Shown in pieces: positions 1-9,820 of a stretch of DNA of 64,000 nt. This DNA comes from Hirsutella rhossiliensis. Lineage: Eukaryota; Ascomycota; Sordariomycetes; Hypocreales; Ophiocordycipitaceae. The translations under genes and the position numbers were made by a program. The stretch spans positions 3,038,001 to 3,102,000 of the forward strand of contig NW_025408667.1 of the NCBI RefSeq assembly GCF_020360975.1. The letters are read 5' to 3'. The notes beneath the pieces were generated by a model. It was given only the letters and a program-made list of their open reading frames with translations. It made no database searches and had not been told where the DNA came from. Each line of letters opens with the position of its first letter. The stretch's first letter is position 1.

Positions 1-1202
1 ATGGTTGATTGAAATTCATTCCGTTATATTATGACTGTCGAACTTTTCCAGACTCATTGGTCTCCACTCTGAAGCTGGCCAGACGAAGGCCCAGCTGGCA
101 CAAGAGCTGGCTGGATAGGGAGAGAAATAAAAAAAAAGAACCAGAAAAGTGCAAGGCCCTTAGCTGTGAGCTTATTTCTTCCACCTTGCTTGATCGCTCT
201 ATATACACGAGGGAAGATTTCCTAATATGACCTTCTCTCACAAGGAACGTGAGGCAAAGAAGGGAAAGAAGCTGGAAAAGGAGCACGGTAGAGAGAAAAG
301 AGGAGAGGGTCAAAATTAACAAAGCGCTGAAGAACTAACGGACGTGGGAAGATAAGGTCCTTTGATCCAAGGTCCTAGATCACCTCCGAGGATGGACGCA
401 AAGGAAATATCCACGCCACGGCCGCTGTCGCATGTCTGTCTACGGCCATGGTCAAAACACACTGAAAGTTCTTTTTGTCAACGTTCTCTTTGTTCCGCAG
501 AATTTGAGAGTCTTCAAGATGAAATCCACTTCGAAGATCGCTATTTCCCTCTTCGTATTTACCTTTTCGGATCGAATGCCAGCCTTGCAGCTTCGATAGA
601 AAAGACTGGGGGGCCATATGAGAATCTCGCGGCAACGTCAGACCTACTGTCAGGAATGAACCACGATACGACGGATCCTAAAGGGGGTCACAAAGAAATG
701 AGACGAGAAGCCAAAAATGCAGACGGATGTCGCACTGCCGCACTCCTAGCCCAGGATTGTTGAGCAAAGAATTTGCTTCGAACCTTGAAGCAGACCCGGT
801 AAATAGCAAGACTCCAGCCATGCACCAGAAAGTTAAGGGGATAAAGAAAACCATCGGAAAGAGGTATCAAGACGTAGCCAAGAAGGCTTTGCACCAGAGT
901 TGTGTTGAAACTACGGGGTGACGGAATGAATGACGGGTTTGATTGCGCCCACTGAGCTTCCCGCGGTTGTCCACCCCCTTTACCGGATACCTGCAATCAA
1001 GGTCGTCATCCAATTTCCGACATACCTTAGGATCGAAACACTAGTAGAACACATAAGAAAGCCCATACAGTTACCTCGTGACCGGACGAACAAGAGGCCT
1101 TCTCGAACTAATTAAACCGATCTCTTGTTTTTCGAGGCTGCAAAATATGCGGCTATTATTAGCCGGCTTCGCCACAGATGCAGTCTGCGACTCTGCGTGG
1201 TT
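1..1202. other. No supported gene
   Basis: Normal-composition DNA with only short open frames on both strands (longest about 130 codons). None shows a motif or fungal protein I recognise, and no convincing splice-joined frame was seen. Confidence 0.5.
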
Positions 1203-2219
1203 TCATCTGGGATAAAATGCCATAATCATATGCCAATGAAGATACGAAGCAAGCAAGAACAACCAGGTAGCGGAAGTAAACGCAATCGCAGACATGAGAG
1301 GTTCTCCTGGGGTCAGCAGAGTAAATATGCCAGACAAAGACAGCGATATTGCGCCAACCATATTCCAGAATGAGGCATGCCAAGCCAGTGACAAGATAGC
1401 GGGCTTATACCAGCTCGTTTGGGCCAGTATAATTAACCGTAAACTCCCGGCAGCAAGGCATGCCCCGCCAATAACCAGAGGGAGAAGGACAGCGTTTTGG
1501 AGTTTTGAGGGGAAGTCGGGTGAAGAAGGATCGCCGAGTATACTGGGAAAACCAGCTATCGCTGAGCTATTCAGGATCACGCCCCCGACAACTGAGATGA
1601 GACCCGCCTGGAAGGCTGGGTTCGGCAGGTAAAGGGATTTGAATTCTGCCCAAGGCGGCCACCAAATCCACTCTTTCTTCCCCAGCAGAGGCGGAAAGTA
1701 TTTGGTCGTCGATGGCTGATTTTCTTCTTTGTTTAATCGGCCGTCACTATCAGAGCTCCGGTTTGAGTTGAAAGCAGCGAATATTGCCAAGCTGCCACCG
1801 AGGAGGAATATAACTGCACCAGTTGTAACAGCAACCGAAAACCCAAGACGCGTCTCGCCACCAGAGGCCGTTTCGGGAAGGATAACTGGTAGTAGCTTGA
1901 AAGAGGAGCTGACGATAAATGATATACTCCCGGCGAAGAATAAGACCGCCACTATCCACTGTGCGTCCGTATACGGGAAAACCGTACATATTCTCCTTAG
2001 GCCTTCTAAGAACCCAACGTATTCGGGCTCTAGATAAAATTCGGAAAATTCGTCGGAAGTTGCTGTCCGATTCCGCTCCAGCTCGCACTTCTCCTTAAAT
2101 GCCGGCCAGTCGATTGGTTCGAATGTTTGTCGTCTATCGATAGCCCGATTGCTGAGGTCGCTTTGACCTCCACCCTCTAGCATAAGAGTTGAACGTCGGT
2201 AGGCTGTAACGGTGTTCAT
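1203..2219 (-). CDS. Predicted multi-pass membrane protein, uncharacterised
   Basis: Intronless frame of 338 codons, taken from the ATG at 2217-2219; the open frame extends six codons upstream without another ATG. The N-terminal 85 residues are polar and charged, presumably cytosolic. About six hydrophobic segments follow, near residues 88-106, 127-149, 205-224, 244-265, 287-303 and 311-330. A hydrophilic loop at about 150-200 is rich in Ser, Asp, Lys and Trp (KKEWIWWPPWAEF). The N-terminal half contains short motifs such as FEPIDWPAFKEKCELER. Fungal genomes have many such integral membrane proteins of unknown function, and I can assign no substrate or pathway. It is not visibly broken. The neighbours on both sides are non-coding or degraded, so context gives no hint. 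Alternative: a remnant that only looks intact; the consistent hydrophobic pattern argues against this. Confidence 0.7.
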   Translation of the reverse strand: MNTVTAYRRSTLMLEGGGQSDLSNRAIDRRQTFEPIDWPAFKEKCELERNRTATSDEFSEFYLEPEYVGFLEGLRRICTVFPYTDAQWIVAVLFFAGSISFIVSSSFKLLPVILPETASGGETRLGFSVAVTTGAVIFLLGGSLAIFAAFNSNRSSDSDGRLNKEENQPSTTKYFPPLLGKKEWIWWPPWAEFKSLYLPNPAFQAGLISVVGGVILNSSAIAGFPSILGDPSSPDFPSKLQNAVLLPLVIGGACLAAGSLRLIILAQTSWYKPAILSLAWHASFWNMVGAISLSLSGIFTLLTPGEPLMSAIAFTSATWLFLLASYLHWHMIMAFYPR

Positions 2220-3939
2220 AGTTCGGGACTTCGACAAATAGGCCCCTGTTAATCTAATGCGCGCATTGTTAGCTTAAAGGAAAGGGCTGCTGACTCGATA
2301 TTTTCAGACCAAGACTTACTTCCCTTGATCGTAGAATGGAGGGTACGGCACGACGAAGCTAACGTCAGAGGAGAAGTGCTACACAAGGTAGACTAAGTGA
2401 AGGGAGACGCGCTTACTTTTGAAGTTTAAAAACGGTAGCTCAAGCAGTCAACATGCATGTACTCTGGAATCCGTTCGTCTCATTGCCTCAGCTGCTAAGC
2501 TATGAAATAATAGCATTATGACTTGCGAATCGAAGTCGATTACTTGCTAATGGTACATCAGACAGCTTATGCATAGTGATTCCAAACGAACTACGCCTTT
2601 ACCTCCAAGTCATTAAGTGTCTTTTTGTCTAGACCCCATAAAAGACTAGTTCCTTCCCTGCCTATCGCATGGAGTTCTGTTGATATGTCATGGTGAAACA
2701 CTGGTTTGAAGATTACAGCAACTATCTTGGTCGTAATGCAGGGGTAGAAGGGTGGAGTCCCGTTCAAAGGTCTTGAGGCCTGAGAATATGCATTTGCTCT
2801 GCGACCCATCTGGTTCAATTTATATTACACTGCTACTGATTTAAAGCGGGGCGTGAGATCCTACTTCAGTGATGTACCCTAACGCAAAGGACAGGGGATG
2901 TGATACTTCTCCTGTTATAATAAATAGGTAGCAAGCCACATCCACACCGCATGAGGATTCTCAGTGGTCGAGATTCCTTTATGTTGGCAGTTCGCAGCTT
3001 TAGATATTTAAAGGAATAGGCTAGACGATATACTAAATCGTGAATATTCGAGTAGTGCGTTCCTAAGTTGAGATGAGACCTCGGTGGAGTAGCCGAGGCC
3101 GCCCGCAAGATTCCATTAGATGATCTATGAGGGTTTGAGCCTACCCGTGAGGATCGTAGTTCGCCCCTGGATACACTACGTCGATCGACCGAATGCTTTA
3201 TCGTGCCCTCGAGCAGCGCATAGCAGAGGTGGATAACCAGGGCACGGGTGATTCGGGGGACTAGGTTTATCAGTAAGACGAAGCCTGAGCATTCAAGGTT
3301 GTACGCTTAGAGTCTATTATGGAGGAAATTTGGCTCAAGTTAATGATTTGTTGGTTAATGGCCCCACGAACTATGTGCATCTCTCACTACATTGTACCGA
3401 CTGATCTAGACAAAGAAGATCTGCATCACCTAAAACAGCCGTCCTATCAAAGTCATAAGCGAGAATCGGGATAGCATTCCTCCCTCACCTTTCAGTGAAT
3501 CAGAATGTCATGTATGCCGTTCAAGCAGAAACATGAGTAAGAGATACTCGCTTCTCATGCCAAAACATGAAATCATACCCTTCGACTCATTCACCACTAT
3601 AGGAGCCTCTCGAGACGCAAGATAAATATTGAAGCCATAGCAGCTAGACAGTGGCCCATTACTTTACTATCGGATGCCTGCTATGTAATGCTGCTGATGA
3701 AGTGATTGACTCGAGTTCAAGCCAAACAAGAAAGGGCGTCATAGGCTGGGGTGACTCGCTGAACAGACTGCTGGGTCGGGTGAAAGCTGAGTTGAGATGG
3801 GCAAGCAGCGGATCTCTGGTTCCAGCTGGCTTTGTACAGTGCCCTAAGAAGCAATATCTTACTCCGTAAGGACTGCTAGCCTGATGGCGGCCTCGCCGCC
3901 TCGACGCCGAACCGCTGCGACAGGACGACGAACTACGCA
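2220..3939. other. No supported gene
   Basis: About 1.7 kb of unremarkable sequence with only short frames of fewer than 100 codons. I see no recognisable motif, repeat or RNA gene. Confidence 0.5.
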
Positions 3940-4480
3940 ATCAATAGCGTGGAATGAAGGTCGGTAGGGAGGATTTCAGCCAGACATACACGGATGTGTG
4001 CAGAGGGTGCCACTTGTTGACCATGTTCTCGGAGCCCGGCCATCCATCATCGCCCCGGTCAGGAGGGTCTTGGGATCTCGGAAGGACGGATAGCGGTCCG
4101 TTCCAGGGGAGACTTGGTTAGGATGTGGCCGGGGCCAACGCCAGGGCTGAAGTCGTGGAGGAGCCGTGTGCGAGGCTATGGGAAGGAAAAATACCAGTGA
4201 GCACCACCTTCACTCTGGAGCTTGGCCTTTTTACGCATGATGAACGAGCGACGATGCCGGCGACGGAGGAAGAGTCCAACCCGCCGCTCAAGTAAGCGCC
4301 GACCGGCCGGATCCGCACAGCCTCGACCATGCGTTCCCGAACCCCTTGTATCATCTCCTCTTCGGACCGAGTCCCCAGCACCCGCCAAGCATCGAGACCA
4401 TCGTCAGCAAGCAAGGCTCCATCGCCAGAGTCGTTAGTATCAAATTTGCAGATGCCTTGTCCGGGGCAACAAGCAGCGAA
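3940..4480 (-). pseudogene. Asparagine synthetase (glutamine-hydrolysing) fragment, deleted internally
   Basis: Asparagine synthetase B uses ATP and glutamine to make asparagine. In the minus direction, an ATP-pyrophosphatase core is visible at about 4245-4370: EEMIQGVRERMVEAVRIR, then PVGAYLSGGLDSS, with the SGGLDSS PP-loop intact. A few residues normally found between these two pieces (a RADV-like stretch) are missing. A KVVLTG strand follows at about 4190-4210 and then loses the frame. A second block near 3945-4025, reading KWHPLHTSVYVWLKSSL, matches a conserved segment well downstream in the family, so most of the intervening domain is deleted. The glutaminase half is not recognisable upstream. 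The true protein exceeds 500 residues, so this is a relic. It is first in a run of broken genes extending to 10.8 kb. Confidence 0.75.
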
Positions 4481-5312
4481 ACGGACCTCAGAATGATGAA
4501 ATGGCGATGGTTCGGATAGTTGATTAAGTTGACCTGGCGGGGGATGTGCGTTTATCCGAGGAATTAAAGTAGAAAACCTAAGCCTCCTACTAAAATAGCG
4601 GGAATGTGAAGTATTATTTTTCCCAATCAACGTAACCCCCCTGGCTGAGGAGCAGTCTCGGAGAGATTGGCAACGCACTTGACTTGACAGGCGATCGCCA
4701 CTCCCCTACTTCTCTACCAGCTGAGTCCAGAATAGTTGGCGCGAGGACAGTAATGGCGCTTGCGATTTGCGTCCACCCGTGAGCGAGGCGCCTTTCCCGG
4801 AGGGGAAAGCGGCCGAAAGCGGCAGCCGATTTGCAACGATGGAACTTGGCTTCGCACGTCTTCCTGACCTTCAACAATCTGTCTCGACCCTCGAGTCTTG
4901 CTTCCGCTAACCACTTCCACTTCCGCTAACCACTTCCACTTCCGCTCCCTAGTCACACCATTAAGCAAAAACAGAATGGGTCCAACACCACCTCTCCACC
5001 GCCATCTTAAATTCCTTTTCCCTTAAGTATAGTAAGTAATAAGTTATTATAGCGCTAACCGATGTGCTCTATCTACCGTTTATAATAAATAATAAAGAAT
5101 AAAAACAAAGAATAAAAAGAGGAAAAATTAGAATGAGTAGAGGAAAAAATAAAACATACAGCAGCCGGTGTTCGCCAATCGTCACCGACTTGACTACTAA
5201 TCTGCCCCTTGCAGGCTTGACAGCTCGAGATCGAACGGGATCGGGTATTTATGTTCCTGCAGGTATGGCCGTATGTGCTTAGCATAAAAGCAAATTCAGG
5301 TTATAATTAAGC
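4481..5312. other. Intergenic, with AT-rich simple sequence
   Basis: No gene supported. It contains a short tandem repeat (4902-4946) and an AT-rich stretch of TAATAAAGAATAAAAA type at about 5020-5150. Confidence 0.55.
4902..4946. repeat. 19-bp tandem repeat, 2.4 copies
   Basis: Unit TTCCGCTAACCACTTCCAC at 4902-4920 is repeated exactly at 4921-4939, followed by the first seven bases of a third copy. Confidence 0.9.
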
Positions 5313-6513
5313 ATGGTGGGTGCCGGCCTCCCCACTGCTCGGCTCGTCATTGATTTCTCTACCGAGCTACCTCTGGGATCGGATCAACGTACCCAGGCTA
5401 GTCGCAGATTCTACCACATAGTCAACCATTTCGAACCCAAAAGCAGCAGCAGCGACAACAGAAGCCGTCGATATAACCGCCCTTTGCTCGTGCGCCTCAC
5501 CTACGAATATGCACGCACTGAGGAATCTCGAGATAACTTCTTGCGGGCCTTCTTTGGTTTAATGACGCTCTTAATAGATTATAAAGAACTTTTTGACTTT
5601 AACGAAGACCTAGAGGCAGAACTTGGCTCGACCTTATTCAACTTCGCAGAATTCTTTCTGCCCTATGAGGCTGGCTGATAGATCTCCTTACCCCCCGATC
5701 TGTGCTAAACGTCGCCTAGTAAAAGCTTCAGCGAAAAAGACTCCCCAGCCCTCCCCCGCGTACCATTCCGCAGTTCAACGAATGCAAGGAGGTGTGACAG
5801 ATTTTGCTGGAACGCTAGACCGAGTATCAACCCTTCGAGGTGCATGCCTAGTTCGCGACCGTCATCGCTGCGTGGTATCGCCTAGATTCGACCAGGTAGC
5901 AGCTTTAAAGCGCTTTAAAAGCAATAGCGATGATGCCCGAGATGACGACGGAAACTTACTCCGGGAAGACACGAAGCCATTCGATGCTCTGGAGGTAGCT
6001 CACATCCTCCCACATTCTCTGACGAGAACCAATTCAAGTTCCCAATTAGTATGTCTCCTTGGTGGGAATAATTTTTTGTCGAAGCTGGCCTATTCAGGAT
6101 CCTTCTAAAAAGGCCGCCCTTGCAATCCTCAATATATCCAACAACGGTATTATACATCAGATCGAAGGTATAGATATAGACCGGCCACGTAACGCCATCA
6201 CTCTTACCCACGGTCTCTATAACTTCTTTGGCGTCGGACTTAGAGCCGTATACCTACCGAATCAGGTCGTTTCTCCCCTTATTTCTGGTACGAGATCCCG
6301 CCCTACCCATTACTCGCACACTCTACCTCACCGAAACCCGGATAATCGACCCTCCCTTCTCCTCGGCTTCTGGCCATCCACCGTGCCATTGCCCATATCC
6401 TTCACCTCTCTGCAGCGGGGAGTTATATCGATAAAATACTGTGGGACATGGAGGAGAAAGGTGTACGTGCGGATAGGACACTCCATCCCCAGTCTTGTCC
6501 CGCTTCTCACTAA
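5313..6513 (+). pseudogene. Fungal HNH-endonuclease-domain protein, frameshifted
   Basis: This family of uncharacterised fungal proteins carries one HNH nuclease domain. The frame opens at ATG 5313 and reads to FNFAEFFLP (about 5665), then jumps frame at KASAKKTPQPSPAYHS. The HNH core follows: LRGACLVRDRHRCVVSPRFD and DALEVAHILPHSLT. A good 49-bp phase-0 intron (GTATGT at 6049 to CAG at 6097) joins this to DPSKKAALAILNISNNG and DIDRPRNAITLTHGLYNFFG. Two more frame changes occur, near 6230 (into PYTYRIRSFLP and TRTLYLTETRIIDPP) and near 6355 (into RLLAIHRAIAHILHLSAAG and YIDKILWDMEEKGVRAD). Homology stops at about 6480, where a gene fragment in the opposite direction begins; a chance stop lies at 6511-6513. 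One correctly placed intron plus three frameshifts points to recent decay. A sequencing-error explanation is possible but would need three independent errors. Confidence 0.85.
6049..6097 (+). other. Intron in the HNH pseudogene
   Basis: Donor GTATGT and acceptor TTCAG. Removing these 49 bases restores the conserved reading across the HNH domain, from the HILPHSL block to DPSKKAAL. No strong branch site was seen. Confidence 0.8.
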
Positions 6514-7017
6514 GAACCCGTTTATGTAGTCCATTTCCGTAGGGGTCCGGTTTATGACGTCTCGCATTATGTGCGGCTTGTGGCAGGCATGTCCTTTAGC
6601 AAAGGCTTCCACCATCGATCCCAGCCTCTGGTCCGTAAACTTGGCCTTGAGGTCCTGACAGGGCAACGGAAGAGACATGAGGATTACCGATGCCTCTTTT
6701 AATATCTGTTCTATCAGTGTCAGTAGCCAGGGCCATCGCGCGGAATACAAGGTGCCGACGTCACACTCCAACAACGCGGTCAGGGAGTTCACCACCGCAT
6801 TGGCGGCCAGCTTGTTCAGCTGTCGGTAGAGAGCCTCCTCGACGCTCACCAGTTTCGCATTGAGACTGGGGCTCTTGCTTAAAACTCCTAACAAGCACAA
6901 GGCGGAAGGAATGGAACGCGGATCTTGTTGCCATCGGCCGTGACACTGTACGGCTAGGAATATCCTCAATGCGTTTCCAAAGGTAACTCCTCCCAGAGAG
7001 GTATGGCTCGCAGACAA
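6480..7017 (-). pseudogene. Ketopantoate reductase (ApbA/PanE) C-terminal domain fragment
   Basis: 2-dehydropantoate 2-reductase makes pantoate for coenzyme A synthesis; its C-terminal helical domain binds substrate. The minus frame contains QLNKLAANAVVNSLTALLEC, and further on MRDVINRTPTEMDYINGFLV then RSGTRLGMECP, which are hallmark blocks of that domain. The N-terminal NADP-binding Rossmann half (a GxGxxG near the start) is absent. Upstream of 7017 the sequence changes directly into the tail of another pseudogene. At the other end the frame runs on past 6480 into the antisense of the HNH pseudogene, so its last roughly 50 codons (down to 6328) are not native. The piece is therefore truncated at both ends, a 0.54-kb module between two unrelated gene relics. 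Confidence 0.75.
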
Positions 7018-7019
7018 CG

Positions 7020-7820
7020 GAGCATAGCGGATCGCCCTATGGATATTGACGTCGATTATAAAGTATGGCCGTCGGAATACTCCTAATGCCTCTCTTAGAT
7101 CCTATAGCCACTACGCTATAGGTTTTACATCCGCCTTAAGATCGCAATAGGCAGTTCGCAGCGGCTTAGGTAGCTACTCTAAGTCGAGGAAGCCGTCTCT
7201 GTCAACATACCGCTCTATATAGCCTACTATGGCAATCTAAAAGGATCCAACTTTCTTGCCCGAGTCGCGGGCGTAGAGACGCATATAAACCTATAAGAGA
7301 ATATGCGCCTTAAGCACGACGAGTCCCCGGCTCAGGCGGCCACGTGGAGGTAGGGAGGCCTTATCGGAGGCAAGGAGGTACTATGGTGGAAGGCTGGCTT
7401 GAGTAAGATAGAGAGGCGAGTCATCTAGACGTAACCAAAGCACCCAGGACTGGGGAAATATATCTAGCGAAGATTCCGAAGACTCGATATAGAAGTAAAA
7501 GAGGGCGGCGAATGATACCATATTTTGGGGTATTCCGAGCAGGACTCGTCTTCCCGACATAAGGCAAGGTTAGGAAGTAGGCTGAGGGTTTTCGAGCCTC
7601 TGCCAAAGCGCAATCCGGTACAACAAAGTCCATCGACTGAAAGCATGACATGCCAACGCCGAAAAACACTTTTGGGCAGTGAGCAAGGGAAGCGAACCGC
7701 GATGGCCGTAGGCACGCCATGGACCCTGAGTAAGTAGTGGCCCCAAAGGACGCATGGAATCTGAGCCGAGTTGAGCGTTCGAGCGATGGTTGCTACGAAC
7801 GACTCCGGGGAAACGGGCAT
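7020..7820 (-). pseudogene. Fungal nucleotidyltransferase-like protein, degraded
   Basis: Read in the minus direction from 7820, pieces in successive frames give SPESFVATIARTLNSAQIPC then VLWGHYLLRVHGVPT, then MDFVVPDCALAEA in a second frame, then DESCSEYPKIWYHSPPSFTS. Finally, at about 7290-7025, come LYARDSGKKVGSF, AIVGYIERYVDRDGFLDLE, LPKPLRTAYCDLKADVKPIA and DLREALGVFRRPYF. This resembles an uncharacterised fungal family with a nucleotidyltransferase-like N-terminus (a GVP then a DFVVPD block); I recognise the pattern, not a named gene. The last part carries several TAG stops where Gln or Trp would be expected (for instance after DGFLDLE and in the A-stop-W-L-stop-D-L stretch). These are C-to-T changes in a CA context on one or other strand, as RIP makes. 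Frameshifts disrupt the first part. Confidence 0.6.
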
Positions 7821-8092
7821 GCTTCTCGACAGCTGGCCGTGAGACAGATGGGACTTGGACTAGGCGTTGCCGCGTGTCGTGGGTAAAGGGGGAAGCAAGA
7901 AACGAAAGAATGAGGGTGTCTCGCGTGGGTTTTACGTAATGTAAGGCGTCGTAGCCACTGTCGCAGTGGGCGGTTGGACTGAAACGGCATCCAATCCATC
8001 ACGAGATTCACGACACGTTTCTTCACCACCTGGTCATGCGACCACGGCAGCAAGCGCGCGGCTCGAGCGTCTCATGCCAAGCCTGACCCAAC

Positions 8093-8738
8093 ATGTCGAC
8101 GGCGGGTAGCTTCGTCCGGTTCCGTGCTCTGCCGCCCGAGCCGCGCCTCCAGATCTGGCGTGAGGTTTTGTTAGGCCGCATCGTCTGCTACTGCGTGACT
8201 CCGAGATCCAATCAAGGTCGAGGCCACGGCGCCAATCGTTCGCCTCTCACGCTTTTGTTCCTCGGCCCCGGGCCCTTCTTGGCAGGTCTCGCTTGCTAAG
8301 GATCTCGGCGTGCGTTGGAGCAATTGTACAGTCAACCCATACTTGGACCCGGCTCTAGCGTCTACTGGGTTGGCTAGAACACAACCCTCATCTGCCTCGG
8401 CTCTTCCTCCGTGCTCTTGTGACCTTGGACAACTTGGACCCGGGTGAACTAGGGAGATTTTGTCATGTTGCTCTTGTTTGGGAGCACATGCAATTCGGTC
8501 CCCTGTGCAGAGCATGCCGCCGGCCCTCCGTACCATTGTGGTCCAAAGACAGTTTTCAGCGTCGCAGCGCTTCCTGACGAGTATGACGGTCTCTCATGCG
8601 ACCTTGATAGACCATTCTGAGCGCCTGCTGTGCGGCGACCTGGACGTTGACCATTTCGAGGGCCTTTTGTTGCAATACTTTGGAGCTTCGCCTCTAACAT
8701 TGCACATATTGCCGCCCAGGCGCGGCTGTTATGCTTGA
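8093..8738 (+). pseudogene. 2EXR-domain fungal protein, nonsense- and frame-disrupted
   Basis: The 2EXR domain is a widespread fungal module of unknown, F-box-like role, recognised by an FxxFxxLPxELRxxIW opening. From ATG 8093 the frame reads GSFVRFRALPPEPRLQIW and continues with REVLLGRIVCYC. After a TAA at 8297 the same frame gives GSRRALEQLYSQPILGPGSS then VYWVG, with a TAG at 8375, then NTTLICLGSSSVLL. A one-base frame change near 8419 leads into VTLDNLDPGELGRFCHVALV then WEHMQFG. Order and spacing match the family, in which GxxSxVYW is followed by a strand of LGSSS type and then a helix. The tail to 8738 is open but I cannot verify it as native. Two stops plus one shift make it a pseudogene. 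Confidence 0.75.
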
Positions 8739-9039
8739 TGATCTGGGTTCCGTGGCTTGCAACAGGGAACTTCTAGGGCTTGTCCTGTTATGACTAGAAG
8801 AACCTCACGGTGTTTCCCTAGAATTTGGCCCAGCCATGGTTGCAGACTTCGCCATCAAGTTAAAGGTTCGATTCCAGGAACACGCGTACATACATATATA
8901 GCCATCTCATGTTGCTGGTCGCTTTTACTTTGCACATAATGAATCCTTCCTTCGATTCCATCCCTCTGTGTTTGACCTTTATTTGCCTCGTCATCAGTCT
9001 CCATGCTCAGTCTACTAGAGCTCCAGTGAACTGCTGCCG
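8739..9039. other. Intergenic
   Basis: No gene supported. A GGTTCGATTCC string at about 8867 recalls a tRNA T-loop but lacks a pairing stem. Confidence 0.5.
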
Positions 9040-9752
9040 ACATTGAAGAATCGACGAGTACTCTGATACCGGGGTAGCTGTCATCGGCGGACTCGTTCTT
9101 TGGACGCGCGTGCCAAAAGGTAGAACAACGGAGGTATTTTGCACTTCACATAGTTCTCGTAGAGGCGTAACAGGATGTCGATTTCATCGGCAACATTATA
9201 ATGCGCCACACGGAGTCAAGCAACGGCTACTGGCACTCCCCAACTCGCCGTTCATTTAGAGAACTCAGATGTTCCACTGCAAATAACCATCCGGGGACTG
9301 GATCCGAATTGATGTCACTGCGGAATTGCAAGTCTGCGCCCTTCTAACTCCCAGAGCCCATGTTCAAGTCGCGTTGGGCGAATTGGTCACAAGCTCGTCC
9401 GCTCTTCAGATCTGCTCTAACTGTTCATAAGTTCCCGTACATGCCAGCAGATGCAAAGAAGCTTAAAGAGATCGTGCCCGGCTTTGTGCCCTATATCTCG
9501 ACCCCGGATCTGATTGTGTTCAAGATTCATTCCTGCGGCCTTCGCGCGTTGGCAGCTAAGCGTTGTACCCATGCCCAGGATGCACGGGATCTCTTAGAGG
9601 TGGCAACCAAAGCTGGAGCTCTCACGTTGTCGGACGCTCCGCGAGCCATTGTCGAGCCTTGTTTCCAAGATGTAGTCGAGTACGGTGAGAGCCTGAGAGG
9701 TCCGCAGAATGGGGGAGACGGCGTCTGGGCCTGCCTGTTCATTGCTGATTGA
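9040..9752 (+). pseudogene. Second nucleotidyltransferase-like fungal protein, broken upstream half
   Basis: Three frames together read as one protein: TGVAVIGGLVLWTRVPKGRT (from about 9068), DVDFIGN (about 9174), VKQRLLALPNSPF with a TAG, then RTQMFHCK with a TAA, then GDWIRIDVTAELQV (9215-9340). The last 130 codons are open from ATG 9360 to 9752 and include GFVPYISTPDLIVFKIHSCG and DARDLLEVATKAG. The order of a GG-containing strand, a DVDF acidic motif and a DLIVFK helix is typical of fungal nucleotidyltransferase-fold proteins annotated only as hypothetical. The open 3' half could be mistaken for a 130-residue gene, but the upstream coding sequence shows that it is a remnant. Both nonsense codons are one transition away from Gln, Trp or Arg codons. 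Confidence 0.65.
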
Positions 9753-9820
9753 GGCTTTCTTCTCTGTTCATTGCCAATCTTGCTCACGTCGCGTCTCTCT
9801 TGGCTCTTATATTCAAGAGT

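Noticed and set aside
1294..2088. Overlapping frames opposite the membrane protein
   Set aside because: They are antisense or out-of-frame shadows; the minus frame has the consistent hydrophobic pattern.
8171..8700. Minus-strand frames of 121 and 83 codons
   Set aside because: The plus strand carries recognisable 2EXR coding sequence; these are its antisense.
8855..8890. tRNA-like GGTTCGATTCC string
   Set aside because: The flanking bases (AAAGG and CCAGG) cannot form a T-stem, and no D or anticodon arm could be built on either strand.
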